Counted from the stretch's first letter, positions 48,231 through 57,839 are shown. The stretch: 64,000 bases of DNA from Mailhella massiliensis (GCF_900155525.1 NZ_LT706951.1:658508-722507), one strand, 5' to 3'. Translations and numbers: made by a program. Notes: a model not told the origin generated them from the sequence alone.

Positions 48231-50246
48231 ATGGACAGTTTTCTTCTCGCCCTTCTGGTCATGGTTGCGGGCGCGCTTATCACGGGGCTTACAGCTCTGC
48301 GTCCGGTAAGCGCCTCCACCAACAGAACGGCCAACCTTATCGGTCCGGGGGCCGCAGCGGTTGCGTGCCTGATGGGGCTGCACGGTCTTTTTTCCGGCGG
48401 CTGGAGCAGCGCGGAAAGCTTTCTTCTGCCGTGGGGGCTGCCTTTCGGGGCGTTTGCTCTGGGGCTGGACCCTCTTTCCCGGCTTTTTCTGCTGCCGGTA
48501 TTCGTGCTGGGGATAACCTGCGCGCTTTCGGGCTGCGTTTCGCTCCGTCACAGCGATCCTTCCGAGCACAATCTCGGGGCGCACTGGTTCTTCTACCTGC
48601 TGCTGCTTCTGGGCATGACGTGCGTGATGACGGCGCGTGACGCGGTGTTCTTCATGCTGGCATGGGAAATCATGTCGCTTTCGCCCTTCTTCCTCATCGA
48701 CTTCAACGACCGCGACCGTCTGGTGCAGGATGCCTCCTGGGTGTACCTTGTGGCGGCGCATCTGGGCGCGGTGCTGCTCATTGCGTTCTTCGCCCTGCTG
48801 TGGCAGGAGAGCGGCTCCACGTTCTTCTCGGCCATGGCCGTGCATCAGCCTGCCAACGCCACGGCGCTGTTTCTGCTTTCTCTTTTCGGCTTCGGGGCCA
48901 AGGCGGGGCTTGCGCCCCTGCATGTATGGCTGCCGGAAGCGCATCCCGCCGCGCCGAGCCACGTTTCCGCGCTGCTTTCCGGCGCCATGCTGAACGCGGG
49001 CCTGTACGGCATCATCCGCTCCTTCGACTTCTTCGGGCCCGCCACCTCCATGCCTCTGTGGTGGGGCTGGCTGCTCATGGCCATGGGGGCGCTCACCGCG
49101 CTCATGGGCATCTTGAAGGCCCTTGCCCAGAGTCATCTGAAAAGGCTGCTCGCCTATTCCAGCGTGGAGAACATGGGCATCATGCTCATGGGCGCGGGCA
49201 TCGGGCTTGTGGGCATACACAACGGCAGCGCGTGGACGGCGGCGCTGGGCTTTTCCGGCTGCCTTTTCCACATGCTTAACCACTCCGCCTTCAAGGGGCT
49301 GCTCTTTCTGTGCGCGGGCGAAGTGCTGCACGCCGTGGGCACGGTGGACATGGCGCGCCTCGGCGGGCTGCAGAAGCGTATGCCGCTTTTGGGCGCGCTC
49401 TTCGCTCTGGGGGCGGCCTCCATCGCCTGCCTGCCGCCCTTCAACGGCTTTGCCGGGGAATTCGTGCTTTCCATGTCCATGATAGGCTCGCTGAAGCTTC
49501 CGGGCCTTGAGCAGAAAATCGCCATGATAGCCTGCATGACGGCCCTCATGCTTACGAGCGGCATTTCCGCCGCGGTGTACATCAAGGCCTACGGCATGAC
49601 CTTCCTCGGGCAGGCGCGCACCCACTTTGCCGCCGAACCCCATGTGCCGGAAAACCGGCATCTCATGCCTCTGTGCATTCCGGCGGCGGCCTGCGTGCTC
49701 TGCGGCCTTTTCGCGCCTCTGGCCTTTTCCATGGTGCAGCCCACGCTGGACTTCATTCCCGCCATGCATCAGGGCGTGGTGGAAGGCGCGCGCGTTGCCA
49801 TCGCGCAGACGGAAAGCCTGCTTTACCGCGTTTCGCTGTTCGGCTGGGCCGGCATCGGCCTGGTGCTCATACTGGTGCTCGTGCGCCGCGCGCTTCTTCT
49901 GCGCAGGGGCGTGAAGCGCTCTCCCGTGTGGGGCTGCGGCTACCAGTACGGCACAAGCCGCATACAGTACACGCCCGCCTCGTTCGTGGAACCGGCGGCC
50001 CGCATCTTCGGGCCGGTCATGGGCACGAAGGTGCGCTCCGTCAAGGGCGAAGGGCTGTTCCCCGCCCGCGCCTCGCTGGGGGTGGAAGCGCCGGACGTGG
50101 TGCGCAGCAAGGGCTACACGCCGCTGTTCCAGCTCATGGAACGCGCCTGCAACGCGCTTAAAATCGTGCAGAACGGCCTGGTCAACATCTATATCCTCTA
50201 TATCCTCATCACGCTGGTGGCGCTTCTCATCTGGGGGGTGGCATAA
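48231..50246 (+). CDS. Ehr/hydrogenase-4-like membrane subunit, NuoL-type (HyfB-like)
   Basis: 671-residue polytopic membrane protein of the Mrp antiporter/NuoL family, predicted to move protons or sodium in the membrane arm of the complex. It shows MLAWEIMSLSPFFLIDFND, the conserved lysine/histidine channel stretches KAGLAPLHVWLPEAHPAAPSH and LLAYSSVENMGIMLMG, and FNGFAGEFVLSMSMIGS. The long tail ends WGCGYQYGTSRIQYTPASF, typical of HyfB. It opens a six-gene set with overlapping ends; GGGGA stands before the ATG. Confidence 0.9.
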   Translation: MDSFLLALLVMVAGALITGLTALRPVSASTNRTANLIGPGAAAVACLMGLHGLFSGGWSSAESFLLPWGLPFGAFALGLDPLSRLFLLPVFVLGITCALSGCVSLRHSDPSEHNLGAHWFFYLLLLLGMTCVMTARDAVFFMLAWEIMSLSPFFLIDFNDRDRLVQDASWVYLVAAHLGAVLLIAFFALLWQESGSTFFSAMAVHQPANATALFLLSLFGFGAKAGLAPLHVWLPEAHPAAPSHVSALLSGAMLNAGLYGIIRSFDFFGPATSMPLWWGWLLMAMGALTALMGILKALAQSHLKRLLAYSSVENMGIMLMGAGIGLVGIHNGSAWTAALGFSGCLFHMLNHSAFKGLLFLCAGEVLHAVGTVDMARLGGLQKRMPLLGALFALGAASIACLPPFNGFAGEFVLSMSMIGSLKLPGLEQKIAMIACMTALMLTSGISAAVYIKAYGMTFLGQARTHFAAEPHVPENRHLMPLCIPAAACVLCGLFAPLAFSMVQPTLDFIPAMHQGVVEGARVAIAQTESLLYRVSLFGWAGIGLVLILVLVRRALLLRRGVKRSPVWGCGYQYGTSRIQYTPASFVEPAARIFGPVMGTKVRSVKGEGLFPARASLGVEAPDVVRSKGYTPLFQLMERACNALKIVQNGLVNIYILYILITLVALLIWGVA

Positions 50247-51172
50247 TGGATATGCAGCTTTACCTTGCGCATTTTACGCTGGCGCTCGTGCTTGCGCCGC
50301 TGCCCCTCGGCATCATCGCCAAGGTCAAGGCGCTTTTCGCAGGCAGGCACGGCAAACCCGTGCTCCAGCCCTATTACGACATCATCAAGCTGCTCAAAAA
50401 AGGCGAAGTCCTGGGCGAAGGAACCACCTGGGTGTTCTGCGCCGGGCCCGTCATCGCCATGGCCTCGGCCGTGGCGGCGCTCGCCCTGCTGCCCCTCGGC
50501 GGTGCGGCCTCTCCCTTCGCCTTTCAGGGCGATTTCATGCTCTGCGCCTACCTTCTGGGCATGGGGCGCTTCGCCACGGTGCTTGCCGCGCTTGATACCG
50601 GCTCTCCCTTCGAGGGCATGGGCGCAAGCCGCGAGGCGCTGTTCGGCGCCATAGCGGAACCCGTGCTCTTCCTCGCCTTCCTCGCCCTCATCGGCACGGC
50701 GGGCAGCATGGGAGAAGACAACCTCACCCTCTCCGCGCTGTTCAACGGCTTTCCGGTCAAGGCCTGGCTGCACGGCAGGCCGGAACTTGTGCTGCTCATC
50801 TTCGTCATGGGCGTGCTGCTTCTGCTGGAAAACTGCCGCATTCCCGTGGACGATCCCACCACGCACCTGGAACTCACCATGATACACGAAGTCATGGTGC
50901 TCGATCATTCCGGGCCCAACATGGCCTTCGTTCTCTACGGTTCCGCCGTGAAGCTGTGGATATTCTCCACGCTGCTCATCGGCCTCGTCATTCCGCCCAT
51001 GCCCTTCTTCGCCCATGCCGCGACCTCGCTTTTCGGCACGGCCTGCGTCGCCTGCCTCGTGGGCGTGGTGGAATCGGTCATGGCGCGCCTGCGTATGCAC
51101 GTCGTGCCCGCTCTGGTGGGCCTCGCCGGTTCCGTGGCCGCCTTCGTCCTCATTCTGACTCTGGTTCGGTAG
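50246..51172 (+). CDS. Ehr/hydrogenase-4-like membrane subunit, NuoH-type (HyfC-like)
   Basis: 308-residue membrane protein of the NuoH/HyfC family, which links the soluble arm to the ion-pumping arm. It shows GRHGKPVLQPYYDIIKLLKKGE, LDTGSPFEGMGASREA, ENCRIPVDDPTTHLELTMIH and EVMVLDHSGPN. Its ATG overlaps the previous stop by one base. Confidence 0.92.
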   Translation: MDMQLYLAHFTLALVLAPLPLGIIAKVKALFAGRHGKPVLQPYYDIIKLLKKGEVLGEGTTWVFCAGPVIAMASAVAALALLPLGGAASPFAFQGDFMLCAYLLGMGRFATVLAALDTGSPFEGMGASREALFGAIAEPVLFLAFLALIGTAGSMGEDNLTLSALFNGFPVKAWLHGRPELVLLIFVMGVLLLLENCRIPVDDPTTHLELTMIHEVMVLDHSGPNMAFVLYGSAVKLWIFSTLLIGLVIPPMPFFAHAATSLFGTACVACLVGVVESVMARLRMHVVPALVGLAGSVAAFVLILTLVR

Positions 51173-51175
51173 CCT

Positions 51176-51820
51176 ATGTATTCGCTCTTCCAGTTCGTCA
51201 TTCTGCTGCTGCTCGTCACCGACCTCATCATGCTCTGGTCGGGCCGCATTCTCATGCTCATACGCCTTTCCGCCGTGCAGGGCGCGCTGCTCGCCGCGCT
51301 GCTGCTCCTGCCCGTGGACGGGGAGCTCAATGCGGAACTCGTCTTCCTTTCCCTTGCCGTGCTCTGCCTCAAGGGCGCGGGCTTTCCCGTGTTTCTGCGC
51401 CATGTCTGCCACAAGCTCGGGCTGGAACCCGTGGTGCGGCCAAGACTCGGCCGCATGTACCCCATGGCCGGGGGCCTCGCCTGCCTCGCCTTCTCCCTGT
51501 GGCTGGAAGGCCGCATTCCTGCGGCGGAAGGGCTTTTCCCTCCGCTGCTCTTCCCCGTGGCGCTCACCACGCTCTTCTGCGGACTCATCCTCGTGGTGGG
51601 GCGCGCCAAGGCGCTCGCCCAGGTCATCGGCTATCTGGTGGTGGAAAACGGCATCTTCCTGCTCGGCATTCCGCTCATGACCGAAGGCTCGGTGTGGTTT
51701 GAACTCAGCATTCTGCTCGACGTGTTCGCCGCCATCTTCGTCATGGCCATCGCCATCAATCACATCAACAGCGCCTTCGATTCCATCGACGTGGCGCGCT
51801 TCCGCAACCTGAGGGACTGA
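51176..51820 (+). CDS. Ehr/hydrogenase-4-like membrane subunit (HyfE-like)
   Basis: 214-residue hydrophobic protein with about six membrane segments, of the HyfE family, related to NuoK in its C-terminal half (VIGYLVVENGIFLLGIPL). Its last residues (INSAFDSIDVARFRNLRD) are typical of the family. It sits 3 bp after the HyfC-like gene and 1 bp before the next. Confidence 0.88.
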   Translation: MYSLFQFVILLLLVTDLIMLWSGRILMLIRLSAVQGALLAALLLLPVDGELNAELVFLSLAVLCLKGAGFPVFLRHVCHKLGLEPVVRPRLGRMYPMAGGLACLAFSLWLEGRIPAAEGLFPPLLFPVALTTLFCGLILVVGRAKALAQVIGYLVVENGIFLLGIPLMTEGSVWFELSILLDVFAAIFVMAIAINHINSAFDSIDVARFRNLRD

Positions 51821-51821
51821 C

Positions 51822-53324
51822 ATGACGCTCGCGCTGCTTCTCCTCATCCCGCTCCTGGCCGGGCTTCTCATGTTCGTTCCCGGCGCATGGCCGCGCCGGG
51901 GCCTTCTCGTGGCCACGGCTCTCGCCCACCTCGCCCTTTCCTGCCTCACGCTGCGCGCCGTGAAACAGGGCGAAGCGCCCTCCGCGCTGTTCGGCCTGCT
52001 TCAGCCCGACGCGCTCGGCGTGGTCTTTCTCATGCTTGCCTCCATCCTCTTCACGGCGGCCGCCGTCTATGCGGTAGGCTACCTCAGAGAGGAAGAGAAA
52101 AAGCACGTCAAGCGCGACATACAGAAGGGCCAGCTCTTCACCAACGCGCCGGAAACGCGCTTCCTTTCCTGCCTGTGCTTCTTCGTGGCCGCCATGACGC
52201 TCGTCACCACCACGGCCAACCTCGGCGCGCTGTGGGTGGGCATTGAAATCACCACCCTGACCTCAGCCCCGCTCATCTACTTCCACCGGCATCAGAGCTC
52301 CATGGAAGCCACCTGGAAATACCTCATGATCTGTTCCGTGGGCATCGCGCTGGCGCTGCTCGGCAACATTCTCATGACCGTGGCCTTCCACAACCCCGCC
52401 GCGCCTGCGGCGGAAGGCATGGACCAGATCACCGCCTTCATGGAAAAGGCTCGCGAAGTGCAGGGCACGGGCCGCTCGCTCTGGCTCAAGGCGGCCTTCA
52501 TCTTCCTGCTGGTGGGCTACGGCACCAAAATGGGCCTTGCTCCGCTGCATACCTGGCTGCCCGACGCGCACAGTCAGGCCCCTTCCATGGTGTCGGGTAT
52601 GCTTTCGGGCGCGCTGCTCAACTGCGCCCTGCTCGGCATACTGCGCGGGCATCAGATCATGCGCGCGGCCGGTCTCGGCGATTTCAGCGGCGACCTTCTG
52701 GTATTCTTCGGCCTCTTCTCCATGGTCACGGCCGCGGTGTTCATCGTGGGTCAGGGCCACTACAAGCGCCTTCTGGCCTATTCCAGCGTGGAGCACATGG
52801 GCATCCTCGCCCTGGCCTTCGGCGTGGGCGGCGGCGCGCTCTTCGGCGGTATGCTGCACGCCGTGTGCCATTCGCTCACCAAGTGTATGCTCTTTCTGGT
52901 GGCGGGCAACATTCTCACCCGCTACCACACGCTCTCCAGCTACGACGTGCGCGGCCTCAGGCAGGACATGCCCCTTTCCGGCGCGCTGTGGACGGCAGGC
53001 TTTCTCGCCATCGTCGGTTCTCCGCCCTTCGGGCTCTTCATCAGCGAATTCACCATTCTGAAGGGCATTTTCGCGCACAGCGGCCTCGGGGTGGCGCTGG
53101 TCTACCTCGCCGCGCTGGCCGTCATCTTCGTGGGCATGTCCATCCCCGTGCTGCGCATGGCGCAGGGCACGCCCCCGCGCGACGTGCCCATGGACTACCA
53201 TGAATCGCTCTTCAGCGTTCTTCCGCCCGCCGCGCTCTGCCTCATGGTGCTCTGCCTCGGCCTGTATGTGCCCGACTGGCTTACGGAAACGCTCAACCGC
53301 GCCGCCGCGCTTCTGGGGGCATGA
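51822..53324 (+). CDS. Ehr/hydrogenase-4-like membrane subunit, NuoN/M-type (HyfF-like)
   Basis: 500-residue polytopic antiporter-family protein. Motifs include LGALWVGIEITTLTSAPLI, KMGLAPLHTWLPDAHSQAPS, KRLLAYSSVEHMGILALAFG and ALWTAGFLAIVGSPPFGLFI. With the NuoL-type subunit it gives the complex two antiporter-like subunits. Its stop overlaps the large-subunit start (ATGA). Confidence 0.9.
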   Translation: MTLALLLLIPLLAGLLMFVPGAWPRRGLLVATALAHLALSCLTLRAVKQGEAPSALFGLLQPDALGVVFLMLASILFTAAAVYAVGYLREEEKKHVKRDIQKGQLFTNAPETRFLSCLCFFVAAMTLVTTTANLGALWVGIEITTLTSAPLIYFHRHQSSMEATWKYLMICSVGIALALLGNILMTVAFHNPAAPAAEGMDQITAFMEKAREVQGTGRSLWLKAAFIFLLVGYGTKMGLAPLHTWLPDAHSQAPSMVSGMLSGALLNCALLGILRGHQIMRAAGLGDFSGDLLVFFGLFSMVTAAVFIVGQGHYKRLLAYSSVEHMGILALAFGVGGGALFGGMLHAVCHSLTKCMLFLVAGNILTRYHTLSSYDVRGLRQDMPLSGALWTAGFLAIVGSPPFGLFISEFTILKGIFAHSGLGVALVYLAALAVIFVGMSIPVLRMAQGTPPRDVPMDYHESLFSVLPPAALCLMVLCLGLYVPDWLTETLNRAAALLGA

Positions 53325-54814
53325 TGTTCCATTATCAAGAATCCATCGCCTACGACGACATCCCCGTCCTGCCCATGGAGGAGCTTTCCCGCTCCGTTGT
53401 CGAACGCTGCCGCAGGGGCTGGCGCATTCTGGCCTTCTTCGGCGTGCCGGACAAGGCGGGTACGGAACTGGTCTGCATTCTGGCCGACGCCTCGAGCCGC
53501 CTGCTCGACGCCGTGCGCGCCCTTCCGGGCAAACGCTACGAATCCCTCACGCCCCTCTGCCCGCAGGCCCATCTCTTCGAGCGGGAAATCTTCGAGCTGT
53601 GGGGCGTTCAGCCCGTGGGGCATCCCTGGCTCAAGCCCGTACGCTACTCTCCCTCGGCGGAAGGCAACCGCGCCCTGCGCCCCGGCCCCGCGGAAACCTC
53701 CTACTACCGCGTGGACGGACCGGAAGTGCATGAAGTGGCCGTGGGCCCGGTGCACGCGGGCGTCATCGAACCCGGGCATTTCCGCTTCCAGTGCTACGGC
53801 GAAAACGTCATGCACCTGGAAATACAGCTCGGCTTCCAGCACCGCGATGTGGAGCACCTCATCCTGCACAGCCCGGAAAAGCTTGTGCTGCCGCTTATGG
53901 AAAACATTGCGGGCGATACGGCCATAGGCCACGCCACGGCCTACTGCACGGTGCTGGAACGCCTTGCAAAAGTCCGGCCCACCAGAAGGGCGCACCGCAT
54001 ACGCCGCCTTGCGCTGGAACTGGAACGGCTTGCCAACCATACCCGCGATCTCGGGGCCATAGGCGGCGATACGGGCTTTCTGCCCACCTCCGCCTGGAAC
54101 GGACGCATCACCGGCGATTTTCTCAACATCACCTCCGAGCTGTGCGGGAGCCGCTTCGGCCGCAACCTGCTCTGCCCGGGCGGCGTGAAGTGGGATGTGG
54201 ATTCCATGCTCGGCGAAGCGCTGGTAAAGCGCGTGCGCGCCGCCTACCGCGACGCGCGCGGCAGTGTGGACGTCATGCTGGAAAGTTCCAGCGTGCTTGC
54301 CCGCCTCACGGGCACGGGCACGGTATCGTTTGAAGACGCGCGCGCCCTCGGCCTTGTGGGCATGGCCGCCCGCGCCTGCGGCGTGGACATGGATGCCCGC
54401 ATGGACTGGCCCCTTTCCGACCTGGAGCAGGGAGCGCTCAAAAAGCGTATGCGCACTACCGGCGACGTTCTGGCCCGCACGCTCATCCGCAGCGACGAGC
54501 TGAACGATTCCGCCGCCTCCGCCGAAGCCGACCTGCATTTTCTCGCCGCCACCAGCGGGGAAGAAAGATGCCGCACGCCCATGAAGGCAGTCGCGGCCCG
54601 CCGCCTCGCCGTGGCGCAGGTGGAAGGCTGGCGCGGGGAAATATGCCATGTGGGCATTACGGAAAACGACGGCCGCTTTCTGGCCTACAAGGTGGTGGAC
54701 CCGTCCTTCCACAACTGGTCCGGCCTCGCCATGGCGCTCCGGGATGAACAGATTTCCGATTTCCCGCTGTGCAACAAGAGCTTCAACCTGTCCTACTGCG
54801 GGCACGACCTGTAA
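53321..54814 (+). CDS. Ehr-type large subunit (NuoC-NuoD / HyfG-like fusion without NiFe ligands)
   Basis: 497-residue peripheral subunit. Residues 1-130 are NuoC-like (HLFEREIFELWGVQPVGHPWL); the rest is NuoD/hydrogenase-large-like (GPVHAGVIEPGHFRF, FQHRDVEHLI). In NiFe hydrogenases two CxxC motifs bind the metal. Here the first position reads ENIAGDTAIGHATAYC (194-209) and the C-terminus reads LCNKSFNLSYCGHDL, so neither CxxC exists. The protein is full length, so this is a family feature, not decay. It matches the energy-converting hydrogenase-related (Ehr) group rather than a working hydrogenase. The electron reaction is unknown. No hydrogenase maturation genes are nearby. Confidence 0.88.
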   Translation: MMFHYQESIAYDDIPVLPMEELSRSVVERCRRGWRILAFFGVPDKAGTELVCILADASSRLLDAVRALPGKRYESLTPLCPQAHLFEREIFELWGVQPVGHPWLKPVRYSPSAEGNRALRPGPAETSYYRVDGPEVHEVAVGPVHAGVIEPGHFRFQCYGENVMHLEIQLGFQHRDVEHLILHSPEKLVLPLMENIAGDTAIGHATAYCTVLERLAKVRPTRRAHRIRRLALELERLANHTRDLGAIGGDTGFLPTSAWNGRITGDFLNITSELCGSRFGRNLLCPGGVKWDVDSMLGEALVKRVRAAYRDARGSVDVMLESSSVLARLTGTGTVSFEDARALGLVGMAARACGVDMDARMDWPLSDLEQGALKKRMRTTGDVLARTLIRSDELNDSAASAEADLHFLAATSGEERCRTPMKAVAARRLAVAQVEGWRGEICHVGITENDGRFLAYKVVDPSFHNWSGLAMALRDEQISDFPLCNKSFNLSYCGHDL

Positions 54815-54823
54815 GGAACTTCC

Positions 54824-55627
54824 ATGCTGAACATCATCAGAGAACGCCTCCATCAGGGCTACCGCACGCTGGATTACCCCTTCACCATGCCTTCCATAAG
54901 CCCGCGCTTCGCAGGGCTGCCCTCCATCACGCCCACGCCCTGCAAGGACTGCGAAAGCCGCGCCTGCCTTGCCGCCTGTCCCACGGGCGCGCTGCGCATC
55001 CGGCCTTCCGGCCCGGAACTCGACATGGGCCGCTGCCTCTTCTGCCGCGCCTGCGAAAACGCCTGCCCGGAAAAGAAGATCACCTTCACCCACGAACACC
55101 GCATCGCCGCCTGCAGCCGCGAGGCGCTCATCGTGCGTTCCCCCGCGCCGGAAGACATCTGCACTCCCGGCATACGCAGAACCCCGGGGGAGGCAAAGCG
55201 CGACCTTTCCCTCTTCGGCCGCTCCCTCAAGCTGCGCGAGGTGAGCGCGGGAGGCTGCATGGCGTGCGAGGCCGACGTGAACGTGCTCGGCACGCTCATC
55301 TACGATCTCGGCCGCTTCGGCATCGAATACGCCGCCTCTCCCCGGCACGCCGACGGCATTCTCGTCACCGGCCCGGTCACGGAAAACATGCGCAAGGCCC
55401 TGCTCGACACCTGGGAAGCCGTGCCCGAACCCAAAATCGTCATCGCCGTGGGAACCTGCGCCATATCCGGCGGCACCTTCAAGGGCAGCCGCGAAGGCTG
55501 CGGCGGCGTGGAATCCGTCCTGCCCGAAGGCAGTGTGGACGTCTATGTCCCCGGCTGCCCGCCCAACCCGTGGAGCATCCTCGACGGCATCCTTTCCGTG
55601 GCCTGGAAAAAACGCATGGCCGGATAG
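54824..55627 (+). CDS. Ehr-type fused ferredoxin / NuoB-like small subunit (HyfH-HyfI fusion)
   Basis: 267-residue electron-transfer subunit. The N-terminal part has two 4Fe-4S clusters: C40, C43, C48, C52 and C71, C74, C77, C81. The C-terminal part is NuoB/hydrogenase-small-like, with C144 and C147 (GGCMACEADVN), C211 (VGTCAISGG) and C244 (VPGCPPNP), enough to hold the proximal N2-type cluster. In E. coli hydrogenase-4 these are two proteins. TAAGGA precedes the ATG. It is the last gene of the operon. Confidence 0.9.
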   Translation: MLNIIRERLHQGYRTLDYPFTMPSISPRFAGLPSITPTPCKDCESRACLAACPTGALRIRPSGPELDMGRCLFCRACENACPEKKITFTHEHRIAACSREALIVRSPAPEDICTPGIRRTPGEAKRDLSLFGRSLKLREVSAGGCMACEADVNVLGTLIYDLGRFGIEYAASPRHADGILVTGPVTENMRKALLDTWEAVPEPKIVIAVGTCAISGGTFKGSREGCGGVESVLPEGSVDVYVPGCPPNPWSILDGILSVAWKKRMAG

Positions 55628-56481
55628 GCACGCGGCTCCTTCCGGCAAAGCGCCGCCCGGAAACGGCAGCTTCACCCCGCCGGGGAGCTTCCCGGGAACA
55701 TTCTCCGATGTCCCGGAACAGCCTGCCGGGCGAAACTCCCGCACGGCGCAGTCCTCCCCCGCGGCCGTCCTGCCGCGGAAAAGCAAAGTCGCTCCTGCCG
55801 CAAACGGCCGGGAGAAACGGGGCAAGGGCCTCCCTTCGCCCTCCTGTGCAAGCACTTAAGCCCGACTCAGGCCCGGCCTGAGCCGGGCCCCCGTGTTTAA
55901 GGACGGAATTTAAGATGGCGGGGCCGTCGTCTTCCGCGCCCGACTGCGCACAACGCCTTCGTATGCGACGGCGGAAAGGGGAACGCCCTGCCGCCGAAAA
56001 CGGCCGTTGTCCGCCGAAGCCGCGTTTTTCCTGCACACGGTTCTGCTTTCCATGGTGAAGAACCGGCCGTTGTTCCCTCAGGCGTCTCTCCCGCAGCAAA
56101 GGATATCGCGTTTCCCAACGCTCCGGGCCTTTGGCGTTGGACATCGGGCCGGAATCTGCCCGGCGATCAGCGCCATTGCCGAGGTCGGGGCCTCGTCTCT
56201 CCCCCTGCCCGGCAAAACGGCTCTTCGCGCTCTCCGGCCCCAAGGCCGGGTCTCCCGGCCTTCGCGGCTGCGCGTCTGAAAAAAGAAAGGACATGCCGGG
56301 AGAGGCCGCGACTGACATGGTTCCCCGCCTGTTCCGCACAGCTTTGGTCTCCGCTCTTTCCCTTCCGGAAACAGTTTTTTTCTTTATGGCTGTTTTACTT
56401 CTGAAAAAACGGCCCTTTCTCCCCTTATGCAGTTCTTTTTTTCTTCACTTCACCCAAGCATATCGGCTGTACAACACGGCT
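55628..56481. other. Long gene-free stretch after the Ehr operon
   Basis: About 850 bp. A GC hairpin near 55869-55888 (GGCCCGGC-CTGA-GCCGGGCC) may end the operon, but it has no T tract. The rest has only shadow-like frames. The last 150 bp turn AT-richer towards the glpQ promoter region. Confidence 0.45.
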
Positions 56482-56499
56482 TTGTCACAGCTTCGTCAT
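56482..56499 (+). promoter_or_regulatory. Possible Pho box upstream of glpQ
   Basis: TTGTCAC-AGCT-TCGTCAT: two seven-base repeats with the 11-bp period of PhoB sites (consensus CTGTCAT twice), about 120 bp before glpQ. Matches are imperfect. Confidence 0.4.
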
Positions 56500-56619
56500 A
56501 AAAAAGCGGCTCGCCCCGTATGGACGAAAAAACGCCATTATGTTATGCCGTAGGCAATTCCGACGCGTATCGACTGTTTTTCGCGTCCCTTTCCGACCAC
56601 TGCAACAAGGAGAGTATGC

Positions 56620-57648
56620 ATGCGCAAAGCCTTCCTTGCTCCGGCCCTGGCCCTTGCCCTTCTGCTTCCTCTTTCCGCCTCCGCCGCCGACTACCGGCCC
56701 GAAGTGACGGCGCATCGCGGGGCCAGCGGCTACCTGCCCGAGCACACCCTGCCCGCCAAGGCCATGGCCTACGCCATGGGCGTGGACTATGTGGAACAGG
56801 ACGTGGTCATGACCAAAGACGGCAAGCTCGTGGTCATGCACGACATTCTGGTGGACACCACCACCGACGTGGCCAAGAAGTTCCCCGACCGTCACCGCAA
56901 GGACGGCCGCTACTACTCTTCCGACTTCACCTACGATGAACTGCGCTCCCTGCGCGTGACCGAACGCTTCGACCCGAAAACCGGCAAGGCCGTGTTCGCG
57001 GGCCGCTTCCCCGATTCCCCCATCGCCTACCAGATTCCCAGCCTTGAAGAAGAATTCTATCAGGTGCAGGGTCTGAACAAGTCCACCGGCCGCAATGTGG
57101 GCGTGTATGTGGAAGTGAAGGAACCCGACTTCTTCATGGCTCAGGGGCTGGACATTCTGAAGGCCACCATCGATACGCTCACGAAGTTCGGCTACAATAC
57201 GCCGGACAGCAAGGCCATTCTGCAGATCTTCGACTATGAATCCGTGGTGCGCGCCCGTGATCTGGGCTGGAAGGGTCAGCTGTGCATGCTCGTCACCGCA
57301 GGCGGTCAGGGAGCCAAGGACGACAAGGCCCGCCACAAGTGGCTGACCACGCCCGAAGGCATCAAGGAAGTCTCCAAGTACGCCACCATCTACGCGCCCA
57401 ACTTCAACCTTCTTGCCGTCCCCACGGCCGACGGCAAGGGCTACACCCTCTCCAACCTCGGAGACCTCGCGCGCGAAAACGGCATGAAGCTGCATTCCTG
57501 GACGCTGCGAAAGGACTCCCTGCCCAAGGGCTTCAAGGACTTCAACGAAGTGATGGACGTCAGCTTCAAGCAGCTCAAGATAGAAGGCATGTTCTCCGAC
57601 TTCCCGGATATTCTGGTGGAATACCTCAAGGCCAATAACCTGCGCTAA
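56620..57648 (+). CDS. glpQ: Periplasmic glycerophosphodiester phosphodiesterase
   Basis: 342-residue enzyme hydrolysing glycerophosphodiesters to glycerol-3-phosphate and an alcohol. A signal peptide (FLAPALALALLLPLSASAA) places it in the periplasm. Catalytic motifs: HRGASGYLPEHT (H32, R33), VEQDVVMTKDGKLVVMHD and YVEVKEP. The extra length and KSTGRNVGVYVEVK segment match GlpQ rather than cytoplasmic UgpQ. AAGGAG precedes the ATG, and a possible Pho box lies upstream. It is a single gene with its own terminator. Confidence 0.94.
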   Translation: MRKAFLAPALALALLLPLSASAADYRPEVTAHRGASGYLPEHTLPAKAMAYAMGVDYVEQDVVMTKDGKLVVMHDILVDTTTDVAKKFPDRHRKDGRYYSSDFTYDELRSLRVTERFDPKTGKAVFAGRFPDSPIAYQIPSLEEEFYQVQGLNKSTGRNVGVYVEVKEPDFFMAQGLDILKATIDTLTKFGYNTPDSKAILQIFDYESVVRARDLGWKGQLCMLVTAGGQGAKDDKARHKWLTTPEGIKEVSKYATIYAPNFNLLAVPTADGKGYTLSNLGDLARENGMKLHSWTLRKDSLPKGFKDFNEVMDVSFKQLKIEGMFSDFPDILVEYLKANNLR

Positions 57649-57697
57649 AGACAAAAAACACGGAAGGGGCGGAATCTTTCCCCCTTCCGCATGAAGA

Positions 57698-57729
57698 AAG
57701 GCCGGCTCCGCAAGGAACCGGCCTTTTTT
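57698..57729 (+). terminator. Intrinsic terminator of glpQ
   Basis: AAGGCCGG / CCGGCCTT stem with TTTTTT. A second inverted repeat (GGAAGGGG / CCCCTTCC) lies just upstream. Confidence 0.9.
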
Positions 57730-57839
57730 GCCGCCTTTGGAGCTGCGGCTTTTGCTTTTCTTTGCCTATGCAGGCGAAACCCCGCTTGCACAAAAACTGC
57801 CGTGCCTTCCCCTGTACGCTGCGGCTCCGCGCGTGCGCC

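Noticed and set aside
48231-55627. A working hydrogenase-4 / formate hydrogenlyase.
   Set aside because: The large subunit lacks both metal-binding CxxC motifs, and no formate dehydrogenase or maturation gene is adjacent.
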